Assembly (NCBI GenBank): GCA_021791335.1
Contig: JAJYWS010000027.1
Coordinates: 52,379 to 89,174, forward strand
Origin: Thermoplasmata archaeon
GTDB lineage: Archaea; Thermoplasmatota; Thermoplasmata; Lutacidiplasmatales; UBA184
Length of the DNA: 36,796 nucleotides
Reading direction: 5' to 3'
Below, one piece after another: positions 16,549 through 22,748 of the stretch (positions are counted from its first letter, which is position 1; every line of letters starts with the position of its first letter). A model generated the notes under the pieces. That model was not told where the DNA came from. It saw nothing but the letters and a program-made list of their open reading frames with translations, and did not search any database. The position numbers and the translations under genes are program-made.

Positions 16549-17388
16549 CTAAGGACAGAGGATCGTCGGGGTGTCCTTGTAGAGCTGCTGGGAGTTCCCG
16601 ACCCCGTAGCCGCCCTGCAGGTTGTGGATGTGGCCGTTGATGGGGACCCCGTCCAGGCTGGCCATGCCGTGGGCGTAGATGTTCCCGTCCGCGTCGGTCT
16701 CCAGGAGAACCTGGGGAAGGGCGTAGAGCGTCGGCCCCGTCAGCGGATTGGCGTTGCTCGTCACGTCATAGGTCGACCCGTGGCAGGAGCAGTGGATGTA
16801 GAACTTCATCGAACCGTTCTTGCCCGAGGGGGTGAACGCCGGGCAGGTGCCCGGTGGGTAGTAGGCGATCGCGGGAGGGACGCAGCCCAGATGCTGGCAG
16901 ATCGCGCTGAAGGCGACGATGGGCCCTTGAGCCTTGGTGGGATCGGAGACCTGGTTCGGGCCCCCGATCCCCCCGAGCACCGGCAGCGTCGTCGGGTTGA
17001 GGTTCAGGAAGAAGTTCGGCTCGTTCTGGAGGGGGTAGTTGAAGATGAAGATCGCCCCGGCGGTCGTCAGGCTGTACTCCTTCATCACCCGATCGACCGT
17101 GAGGGCCGAACCGTTGACATCGATGAGCTGGGTCTTCGGGTAGCTGGACAGGCCGACCACCGGAGGCCGGGCATACTGGAGCGCCCCGCCGATGGCGCCA
17201 CCGGCTCCGGCCGCCACGACGCCGGCCACCGCGAGCAGCTTGAGGACGTTGCGCTTGGTCTCGTCCACCTCGCCCGGGCCCGGTTCCTGCGTGGAGGCCA
17301 CCGCGCGGACCATCCCCACCGGGAAGTCGAGCGCCACATCCCGGGGGGCGATGAACGGGCAGCCCGTCGGGCAGTCGATGCCGTTCAT
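16549..17388 (-). CDS. Rieske iron-sulfur protein
   Basis: This is the [2Fe-2S] subunit of the bc-type complex. Cluster ligands are C164/H166 (CQHLGC) and C200/H203 (CSCHGS), with C169 and C202 forming the expected disulfide. The protein has 279 residues, an N-terminal cytoplasmic part of about 43 residues, then TKRNVLK and a Gly/Ala-rich span at about 48-71. This is a Tat-type signal anchor with KR in place of RR. The neighbouring tat genes make Tat export very likely. The extreme N-terminus has an odd CPTGCP motif. The ATG overlaps the stop of the preceding 62-aa gene by four bases. Confidence 0.95.
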   Translation of the reverse strand: MNGIDCPTGCPFIAPRDVALDFPVGMVRAVASTQEPGPGEVDETKRNVLKLLAVAGVVAAGAGGAIGGALQYARPPVVGLSSYPKTQLIDVNGSALTVDRVMKEYSLTTAGAIFIFNYPLQNEPNFFLNLNPTTLPVLGGIGGPNQVSDPTKAQGPIVAFSAICQHLGCVPPAIAYYPPGTCPAFTPSGKNGSMKFYIHCSCHGSTYDVTSNANPLTGPTLYALPQVLLETDADGNIYAHGMASLDGVPINGHIHNLQGGYGVGNSQQLYKDTPTILCP

Positions 17389-17573
17389 ACGAGGGTCCTC
17401 CCTTCGGTGTTGGGCACCGTGTCGTCGGCCTCGGCCGGATCGGGGATCGTGGCCTCCCCCGGAAGCTCGGCCCGGTCGCTGCCGTAGTAGACGGCCCAGA
17501 TGATGCCGAGACCGGCGAGGACGAGGAGAATTTCGGCGACGGTCACGACCTGATCGGGATTCAATGCGCTCAT
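17385..17573 (-). CDS. Small single-span membrane protein (62 aa)
   Basis: The gene starts with an ATG overlapping the stop of the tatB-like gene and ends with a TGA overlapping the Rieske ATG, so it is coupled on both sides. The protein has one span (about 12-30, starting VTVAEILLVLAGLGIIW) and an acidic C-terminal region rich in Glu, Asp and Pro. No family was recognised. Its position suggests a small subunit of the bc complex or a Tat helper. The double overlap makes it very likely real. Confidence 0.65.
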   Translation of the reverse strand: MSALNPDQVVTVAEILLVLAGLGIIWAVYYGSDRAELPGEATIPDPAEADDTVPNTEGRTLV

Positions 17574-17986
17574 CGGGTTTGCCCCCACTGCTCCACATCC
17601 CAGGTGATCGAAGCGGTCCAGACCGGGGTGATCCCACGGACCTCGGGTGCGGTCTCGGTCACCGCGGTGGCGGTCGCGGCCGGAGCCTGGCGGCCGGCAA
17701 AGCCCCCGAGCGGACCGGCGACGGCGACCGCCATGTTCCTCACCGTCGGGGCACTCGCCGGCTCATCCCCCAGCAGCATCGAACGCAACGAGGTCGGCTG
17801 CCCGGCCAACGGGACGGGGACATCGGCCGCCTCGGCCACCTCGGCGAGCATCTGGCGCTTCATCCGAACGGCACGGCCGTACCAGCGGCCCAGCGTTCGC
17901 ACGGCCTGGGTACCCCCATCGCCGAACAGGACGAGGGCTCCGACCCCCAGGAGAATGACCCAATCCATATCGGAGAACAGCGACAT
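17570..17986 (-). CDS. TatA/TatB-like protein
   Basis: The protein has a short N-terminal span (about 8-21) followed by FGDGGTQAVRTLGRWYGRAV, which matches the FG-hinge plus amphipathic helix of TatA/TatB. The rest is a longer, low-complexity region of about 90 residues. Its length (138 residues) and the tail favour a TatB-like or divergent TatA role in substrate recognition. It starts 8 nt after the tatC stop. Sequence divergence lowers certainty on A versus B. Confidence 0.7.
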   Translation of the reverse strand: MSLFSDMDWVILLGVGALVLFGDGGTQAVRTLGRWYGRAVRMKRQMLAEVAEAADVPVPLAGQPTSLRSMLLGDEPASAPTVRNMAVAVAGPLGGFAGRQAPAATATAVTETAPEVRGITPVWTASITWDVEQWGQTR

Positions 17987-17994
17987 CGCTCACC

Positions 17995-18828
17995 TCACCC
18001 CGACAGGGCCGTCCGGGGGCGCCGGGGCGGCGCGTCCTGGCGGCGTTCCCATCGCGCGGCAAAGAACGCGCCGCCGAAGTACAAGCCCATCATGGGTAGG
18101 GCAATGAGCAGCATCGTGATCCCCGAGTTGTCGGGCGTGATGATCATCCCGAACACCAGGCAGCCGATCACCGCGATCCGCCAGTGCTTCCGCCAGGTGG
18201 CCGCCCGCACCAGCCGAAGCCGGGTCAGCGCGTAGATGAAGACCGGAAGCTCGAAGACCACCCCGAATCCCAGCGAGTACAGGAGGACGAACGTCACGAA
18301 GCTCTGGGCGCTCATCACCTGGGCGAGGCCGAGCGCATCGATGTACCGGAGCAGGATCAGGAAGGTGAACGGCGTCAGCAGAAACGCCCCGATGAGGGTC
18401 CCGGTCGCAAAGAGGATCGTGGCCGGAATCCCGATCTGCCGGACCAACTGCCGTTCGTTGCGCCGGAGCGCGGGGGAGAGGAAGGCGCCGACCTCGTGGA
18501 CGATCCACGGCATACCGAAGATCAGGGTCAGCAGCAGCCCGACCTCCATTTCGACCATCACCGAGTCCCCGACGCCGAGGTTGAGCAACTGGACCCCGGG
18601 CGGGAGCATCGTGGCCACCATCCCCCGGAACACTTGGGCGGAGACATTGTAGAAGAGGTTCGGCCACGGGTAGGCCAACGGGATCGCCCAGGGCCCCCAT
18701 CGGAGGGTGAACGGCACCAATTGGAAGGCGATCAGGAAGGCGAAGATCGGGACCAGCACGTACCCGATCCGGACCAACCGGTACCGGACTTCGCCGAGCA
18801 CCGAGAGGATCCGCTGGAGGTCGGACAT
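17995..18828 (-). CDS. tatC: Sec-independent translocase subunit TatC
   Basis: This is the receptor core of the twin-arginine export system, with 277 residues and six spans. Family patterns are LGEVRYRLVR at the N-terminus, VHEVGAFLSPAL in the first cytoplasmic region, GFGVVFELPVF before span five, and ITPDNSGITMLLIALPM before the last span. The usual LYE at the end of that motif is LYF here. The only obvious Tat substrate nearby is the Rieske protein in the same run of genes. The 108-bp gap to tatA upstream may hold a separate promoter, but no clear TATA-like box was found at the expected distance. Confidence 0.92.
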   Translation of the reverse strand: MSDLQRILSVLGEVRYRLVRIGYVLVPIFAFLIAFQLVPFTLRWGPWAIPLAYPWPNLFYNVSAQVFRGMVATMLPPGVQLLNLGVGDSVMVEMEVGLLLTLIFGMPWIVHEVGAFLSPALRRNERQLVRQIGIPATILFATGTLIGAFLLTPFTFLILLRYIDALGLAQVMSAQSFVTFVLLYSLGFGVVFELPVFIYALTRLRLVRAATWRKHWRIAVIGCLVFGMIITPDNSGITMLLIALPMMGLYFGGAFFAARWERRQDAPPRRPRTALSG

Positions 18829-18936
18829 CGTTCGATAGGAACATGATCAGGGCCGGGCGCCGGACGGGGGTGGGCAAACCACCGTGTTCGATCGTTGGAG
18901 GCTCTCCTGCATGCCGCAAAATCCGTCGGGCGGGAA

Positions 18937-19137
18937 TCAGTGCGGAGGCGGGGCGGCGCCGGGCGAGGCCGCCGCCTTGTCGGCCTGAATCTCACGGTCC
19001 ACCTCGAGGCGGCCGCGCTTGAACTCGCCGACGGATCGGCCGAGGCTGTGGGCGAGCTGGGGGATCTTGCTGGACCCGTAGAAGAGAACTCCGGCGACCA
19101 CGGCGATAATCAGCCAGTCATCGATGGAGTCGAACAT
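18937..19137 (-). CDS. tatA: TatA-type translocase subunit
   Basis: The 66-residue protein has the standard TatA plan: a short span (about 7-19), the hinge FYGSSKIPQLA (YG in place of FG), an amphipathic helix LGRSVGEFKRG, and a short charged tail ending in Ala/Pro. It would form the pore of the Tat system with TatC encoded next. It begins the long minus-strand respiratory run. The upstream region carries a 9-bp inverted repeat (19178-19208) and AT-containing boxes. Confidence 0.9.
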   Translation of the reverse strand: MFDSIDDWLIIAVVAGVLFYGSSKIPQLAHSLGRSVGEFKRGRLEVDREIQADKAAASPGAAPPPH

Positions 19138-19177
19138 CGGCTACCTCAGTTTCCGAGGCGACCCGGGAGGATATGGC

Positions 19178-19208
19178 GTTCGTACGGGAGGGCTCGACGC
19201 GTACGAAC
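19178..19208. promoter_or_regulatory. Perfect 9-bp inverted repeat upstream of tatA
   Basis: GTTCGTACG (19178-19186) and CGTACGAAC (19200-19208) are exact reverse complements separated by 13 bp, with half-site centres 22 bp apart, about two helical turns. It lies about 56 bp upstream of the tatA ATG. A possible TATA-like box (TTCAAATACTG on the minus strand) lies at about 19221-19231. Candidate operator for the respiratory gene run. Confidence 0.45.
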
Positions 19209-19235
19209 AACACCAACCCACAGTATTTGAACACC

Positions 19236-20276
19236 TTACGCCGCGTCGGCCAGGATCGACTCGGTCCCCGCCGAAACGGCCCGATCGATGGCGACTTCCG
19301 AAAGGAGAGAGAGGCAGCGGGTGCTCCGCTGGAGGGCGAGCGAGGCCGAAAAGGCGCCGTTACGGCGGGCCGGTCCCTTGATCCGGTCGGTCGCCCGAAG
19401 GGCGGCCTCCCCCAATCGTATACTTCCCTGGTGGACCTCGCACGCCCGTTCAAGCTCCGGGTGGATCAGGGCGTCCATCACCTCCTTGAGATACGCCTTC
19501 ACCTCGGGGACCAGCTCCACCAGGCTCTCGGCGGGGCCCGCGGTGCCGCCGGCGCCCTCGTTGAGCTGGGCGGCCGCCTCCCGGAAGAGACGGGCCAGGT
19601 CCTGGAGCGAGTGGACCACCACCCGCCACTCCAGGAGGTGCCGGGGGTCCGGGGAACCGATCCGGCGGGCGAGCGACCAGTCCCGGCTGGCCAGGAACAG
19701 CTGGCGGACCAGGAGGGCGAGGACCTTGCTGCCCTCCTCGTCGAGGGTGGTCAGCCGGCGGGAGCGGACATGCCGCTGGAGGACCTCCTCGATCTCATCC
19801 AAGAAGGCGACCAGGATCATCTTCATGCGCTGCACCAGCTGCGGCAGGCCGTACTTCGACGGGTCGATGAAGTTCTGCAGCAGGACCCGGTTGGGTTCCT
19901 GGGCCACAACCGAGACTCCGAGAAGGCCCCGGGCCGCGGCGTGGAGTTCCTCCACCCGCTCGGGAGTGAACGCGACCTCGGTCCGGATCTCGATCGCGTC
20001 GTGCCCGACGCGATACGCCCCGACGATCAACCGCTCGAGGATGCCGGGGGCTTCGAAGCTGTGGACCTGGACCAGATAGGGCTGGGCGGCCCCTCCGGTG
20101 CCGGCCGTCGGCGCCGGTTTGAGGTAGAGCGTCCCGTCGTCATTCTGGTCGAAGACGATCAGATCCCCCGGGTGGAGGTTCATCGCCTCGGCCCAAGGCT
20201 TGGGCAGGGTCACGGCGATCGAGGAGTGGCCCGCCTTGAGGACCCGACGCTCTCTGCTGGGGGTGGACCAAGCCAT
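19236..20276 (-). CDS. AbrB-PhoU fusion regulator (phosphate-uptake-type)
   Basis: The N-terminal 50 residues form a SpoVT/AbrB DNA-binding domain (RRVLKAGHSSIAVTLPKPWAE, then HPGDLIVF). The remaining 290 residues are helical with two PhoU-like repeats. This architecture is common in archaea, where it is usually annotated as a phosphate-uptake regulator. No phosphate transporter is in the window, so its target is open. A dyad lies at the expected promoter position upstream of its ATG, suggesting possible self-regulation. It separates the tat/bc/oxidase block from the sulfocyanin and subunit II genes, so control of respiration is conceivable but unproven. Confidence 0.85.
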   Translation of the reverse strand: MAWSTPSRERRVLKAGHSSIAVTLPKPWAEAMNLHPGDLIVFDQNDDGTLYLKPAPTAGTGGAAQPYLVQVHSFEAPGILERLIVGAYRVGHDAIEIRTEVAFTPERVEELHAAARGLLGVSVVAQEPNRVLLQNFIDPSKYGLPQLVQRMKMILVAFLDEIEEVLQRHVRSRRLTTLDEEGSKVLALLVRQLFLASRDWSLARRIGSPDPRHLLEWRVVVHSLQDLARLFREAAAQLNEGAGGTAGPAESLVELVPEVKAYLKEVMDALIHPELERACEVHQGSIRLGEAALRATDRIKGPARRNGAFSASLALQRSTRCLSLLSEVAIDRAVSAGTESILADAA

Positions 20277-20280
20277 GCGA

Positions 20281-20318
20281 CGATGCTCCGAACCTACTAC
20301 GAGGCACGTAGGTCATCG
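20281..20318. promoter_or_regulatory. Two-part dyad upstream of the AbrB-PhoU gene
   Basis: ACCTAC (20292-20297) pairs with GTAGGT (20308-20313), and further out CGATG (20281-20285) pairs with CATCG (20314-20318), with unequal spacing. The inner dyad is centred 26 bp before the ATG, where a TATA box is expected, and there is no AT-rich box there. Confidence 0.35.
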
Positions 20319-20357
20319 GGGGGCCCTTCTTGAGGCTTTCGCCGGCCCCCAGCTCGA

Positions 20358-21122
20358 CTACTTTCCGGTGGGGGGGGTCCCGCTGTGGGGAGGCGATGGC
20401 TCCACGGGGGGCTCCGGGTACCCGAGCCGCTCGGGCGGCATCTCTTCGCCCTGGCGCCGCCGGCCCACCACGAAGGCGAGCACGACGGCAATGACAACGA
20501 GCGAGACGATCGTCCCCGTGATGATGAAGACCGGGAGCCCCGGGCCGGTGTTGACCGTGGCTCCGGACAGGTTCGAGGGCACATCCATCCCGAACGCCAA
20601 GAATCCGAACATCCCCGACTGGTAGTGGCCCGGCTCGGTGCAGATGAACTCGTACCAGCCCTTGGCGGGGGAGGTGAAGTTGATCTCCTTGCTCCCCAGG
20701 GTCGTCAGGAACGGGACGTTGACGAGCGGCGGATACTTGGCAAAGAAGCTGTTCAGCTGGCCCGCGGTCACGGCGGCCGGGTTGCCACCGGCCAGGCTCG
20801 CGAGGTTGTAGCCCTCGTTGCTCGCGTTCACGAGGGTGAACGTGTGGGCCAGGGAGCCGAGGGTGGTCAGGGTGACCGAGATCGTCGAGTTGGGGGCCAG
20901 GTTCCCGACCGCATTCGGGGAGAAGGCGAAGGCATTGGAGACCGAGATCGAAAGGCTGGTCGACCCCGAAGCGGTCACGGCCGACCCGCCCCCGGCCATC
21001 GCGGGGTCATTGGACGAGGAAACCGGGACCGCGAGAGCCAGGAGGGCCACCACGACGATCGCCGCCGCCGCCAGGGTCACGGCCGGCGTCACTTTCCGGG
21101 GAGCGCGAACGGGAATCGACAT
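20358..21122 (-). CDS. Sulfocyanin-like blue copper protein, membrane-anchored
   Basis: The protein is a probable electron carrier between the bc-type complex and the aa3 oxidase. Its cupredoxin domain has ligands H93 (LAHTFTL), C161, H166 and M171 in the pattern C-x4-H-x4-M, with the segment GWYEFI just before the Cys. It has an N-terminal span (about 11-33), a Ser/Gly-rich linker, the copper domain, and a second span (about 196-220) followed by a Pro-rich cytoplasmic tail. Counting from ATG 21122 gives 254 residues; a longer frame to 21254 is open but lacks a start signal. A TATA-like box is 27 bp upstream. It is divergent from the subunit II genes. Soxe-type sulfocyanin is the closest match; another archaeal halocyanin-like type is possible. 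Confidence 0.85.
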   Translation of the reverse strand: MSIPVRAPRKVTPAVTLAAAAIVVVALLALAVPVSSSNDPAMAGGGSAVTASGSTSLSISVSNAFAFSPNAVGNLAPNSTISVTLTTLGSLAHTFTLVNASNEGYNLASLAGGNPAAVTAGQLNSFFAKYPPLVNVPFLTTLGSKEINFTSPAKGWYEFICTEPGHYQSGMFGFLAFGMDVPSNLSGATVNTGPGLPVFIITGTIVSLVVIAVVLAFVVGRRRQGEEMPPERLGYPEPPVEPSPPHSGTPPTGK

Positions 21123-21145
21123 TGTCTGGGGCGAGGTCGCGGGGG

Positions 21146-21153
21146 ATTCAAAC
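21146..21153 (-). promoter_or_regulatory. TATA-like box of the sulfocyanin-like gene
   Basis: GTTTGAAT on the minus strand, centred 27 bp before the ATG at 21122. It lies inside a GGGGG-attcaaa-CCCCC hairpin. Confidence 0.4.
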
Positions 21154-21158
21154 CCCCT

Positions 21159-21170
21159 CCGTACGTACGG
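21159..21170. promoter_or_regulatory. 12-bp perfect palindrome CCGTACGTACGG
   Basis: The palindrome is centred 42 bp upstream of the sulfocyanin-like ATG and 15 bp upstream of its TATA-like box, a usual place for an archaeal activator site. Its CGTACG core also occurs in both arms of the inverted repeat before tatA. Confidence 0.4.
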
Positions 21171-21230
21171 GTCCGGCCGGAGGAGGCTCACCACCGGGAG
21201 CGTCATCGAGGCCCGAGCGTTCATACGCGA

Positions 21231-21240
21231 GAGATATGAA
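21231..21240 (+). promoter_or_regulatory. TATA-like box of the oxidase subunit II genes
   Basis: GAGATATGAA is centred about 27 bp before an in-frame GTG at 21263. The ATG at 21236 is part of the box. Confidence 0.45.
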
Positions 21241-21493
21241 TCCGGACTCCCCATGCTGCCTCGTGGACGCCTCGCCTTCCTCGTGGAGCGCCGCTGCCGT
21301 GGCCCCCGCCGTCGCCGTGGCGGGGACGATCGGGGCCCATTCGGCGGCGGCGACCCCCCTTCAGCAAACCCTGCCCCTAGTCTGGGTCCTCACCGGCATC
21401 TCGGTCGGGGGTGCGCTCATCACCTACGCCTTCTTGGTCTACGCCATCTACCGGTTCCGGGACCCCGCGACCCGCCGGAGGCGCTATGGTTAA
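21236..21493 (+). CDS. Cytochrome oxidase subunit II, N-terminal piece (first helix)
   Basis: This is an 85-residue open frame (or 76 if GTG 21263 is the start) with a hydrophobic N-terminal segment that may be a signal peptide and a strong span reading LVWVLTGISVGGALITYAF, then YAIYRFRDP and a basic stretch ending RRRRYG. That ending is what normally closes the first helix of oxidase subunit II. The following gene begins exactly where the usual LE--WT second-helix motif would follow. Removing one T from GGTTAAC at 21488-21494 would join the two frames as RRRYG-NKLELLWT. It is therefore probably not an independent protein: either a true split subunit, a frameshift-expressed gene, or a base error in this sequence. 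Confidence 0.7.
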   Translation: MNPDSPCCLVDASPSSWSAAAVAPAVAVAGTIGAHSAAATPLQQTLPLVWVLTGISVGGALITYAFLVYAIYRFRDPATRRRRYG

Positions 21494-21959
21494 CAAACTC
21501 GAACTCCTCTGGACCTTGGCGGTGATCGGTCTCATCACCGGGGTTGCCGTCTACTCCTCCTTCCTGTACTACAACCTCGGGGCCCTTCCGACCAATCCGG
21601 AAGAGTACGTCGAGGTCATCGGTCACCAGTGGTACTGGGAGTTCTGCTACGGCAACGGGAGCTGCTTCAACTCGTCGTACTCGCCGCCCTCCGGTTCGGG
21701 GAGCTTGGGTTCGGTTTCGGGCGGGGCTTTATGGGCGCCCGCGGGAGCCACGATCCAACTGAACATCACGTCCGCGGACGTGGTCCATTCCCTGAACATC
21801 CCGAACCTCGGGGTCCGTCTGGACGCCATCCCGGGCCGGATGAACCACATCGCGTTCACGGTCCCGGATGTGGCTCCGGGGACGATGTACCTGATCCAGT
21901 GCACCGAGTTTTGCGGGCAGGGGCATGGGATCATGCGGTCCTTCCTGGTCGTCACCTGA
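21486..21959 (+). CDS. coxB: Cytochrome oxidase subunit II, CuA domain piece
   Basis: This subunit receives electrons through the binuclear CuA centre and passes them to heme a in subunit I. The 157-residue piece carries one span (about 5-26), the aromatic GHQWYWEF block (46-53), and all CuA ligands: H101, C139, E141, C143, H147 and M150 in CTEFCGQGHGIM. The first helix of a standard subunit II is missing and is encoded by the overlapping upstream frame. The ATG lies in the last 8 nt of that frame. It is separated from subunit I, on the opposite strand. The insertion NGSCFNSSYSPPSGSG between strands is extra. Confidence 0.93.
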   Translation: MVNKLELLWTLAVIGLITGVAVYSSFLYYNLGALPTNPEEYVEVIGHQWYWEFCYGNGSCFNSSYSPPSGSGSLGSVSGGALWAPAGATIQLNITSADVVHSLNIPNLGVRLDAIPGRMNHIAFTVPDVAPGTMYLIQCTEFCGQGHGIMRSFLVVT

Positions 21960-22010
21960 ACCGCCGAACCGGGCCGATCGCCGGCCTCTCGGGGTCGCGG
22001 CACGGATAGG

Positions 22011-22020
22011 TTCATAACCT
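22011..22020 (+). promoter_or_regulatory. TATA-like box before the 93-aa Cys-rich gene
   Basis: TTCATAACCT is centred about 31 bp before the ATG at 22047, giving a leader of only a few bases. Confidence 0.4.
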
Positions 22021-22046
22021 GCCGGGGTGCTCCCGCGCCGAGTACC

Positions 22047-22328
22047 ATGTCGCCCACGAAGAAGGAGCCGGCGAAGGGAACCAAGAGCTCGTCTCTCGAA
22101 ACCAAGGTCGTCTGCAGTTCCGAGGATTGCGGGCAGGAAACCACCCTGAGCTTTGTCGGAGCGCCCCCGTTTGCCGCCTACCGGTTCAAGGACACCGAGT
22201 GGACCATCATCGAGGACATGGACGAAGGCCAGACGATGTTCTTGTGCGGCACCTGTGCCGAACCCCTCCGCAAGGAGTTCGAAGAGCAGCTCGCCAACGA
22301 AGAGCGGCAACAGTCGTCCCGCGAATAG
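22047..22328 (+). CDS. Small protein with two cysteine pairs, probable zinc ribbon
   Basis: This is a 93-residue hydrophilic protein. CSSEDC and CGTC, about 40 residues apart, could bind one zinc. Between them is a short alpha/beta segment with RFKDTEWTIIEDMDEG. The N-terminus is Lys-rich and the C-terminus is a charged helix (EFEEQLANEERQQ). I do not recognise a named family. It lies between oxidase subunit II and an A-type Fe-S carrier, which might hint at metal handling. Another possibility is a small RNA- or protein-binding ribbon. Confidence 0.6.
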   Translation: MSPTKKEPAKGTKSSSLETKVVCSSEDCGQETTLSFVGAPPFAAYRFKDTEWTIIEDMDEGQTMFLCGTCAEPLRKEFEEQLANEERQQSSRE

Positions 22329-22404
22329 GGCAGTTTCCCGGACGTCGGCGACGACGCAACCCTTTTGAGGGTGGGCTGGGGCTACTCCTAGAGGAGGCAC
22401 GACA

Positions 22405-22734
22405 ATGGTATCCGTGGAAGTGACCCCGGCGGCCCGCGAGCAGGTCCAGAAGATCATGGAAAAGCAGGGAAAGTCGGGGGCCGCCCTCCGGCTCTTCGTC
22501 CAGGGCGGCGGTTGCTCCGGCCTCACCTATGGGATGACCTTCGACCAGGTCGAAAGCGGCGATGAGATCGCCTACCGGGACGCCCAGGTGACTGTGGTGG
22601 TCGACCGGGCCAGCGCGGAACTCCTGAACGGGATCAAAGTCGACTTCCTGATGGGGCTGGATGCGTCCGGATTCAAGATCTACAACCCCAACGCCAAGGA
22701 GACCTGCTCCTGCGGGAAGTCGTTCTCGGCGTGA
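22405..22734 (+). CDS. A-type iron-sulfur carrier (HesB/IscA/ErpA family)
   Basis: The protein carries iron-sulfur clusters to apo-proteins. The 109-residue fold has the three conserved cysteines C37 (GGCSGLTYG), C101 and C103 (ETCSCGKSF). The ATG at 22405 follows GAGGAGG at 22391-22397, one of the stronger ribosome binding sites in the window, and a TTTTGAGG stretch at about 22363-22370 may be its promoter. The Rieske protein is an obvious nearby client. It is convergent with a glycosyltransferase gene, 14 bp between stops. Confidence 0.93.
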   Translation: MVSVEVTPAAREQVQKIMEKQGKSGAALRLFVQGGGCSGLTYGMTFDQVESGDEIAYRDAQVTVVVDRASAELLNGIKVDFLMGLDASGFKIYNPNAKETCSCGKSFSA

Positions 22735-22748
22735 GCCGCACCGGGAGC

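Noticed and set aside
18829-18936. Possible small gene or promoter between tatA and tatC
   Set aside because: Only a 21-codon frame and a short GGTGG/CCACC hairpin were seen, with no TATA-like box at the proper distance from the tatC ATG.
21141-21157. GGGGG-attcaaa-CCCCC hairpin resembling a tRNA T-arm
   Set aside because: No matching acceptor, D or anticodon arms were found on either strand, and the loop lacks the invariant C56 in the orientation that pairs best. It is treated as part of the sulfocyanin promoter.
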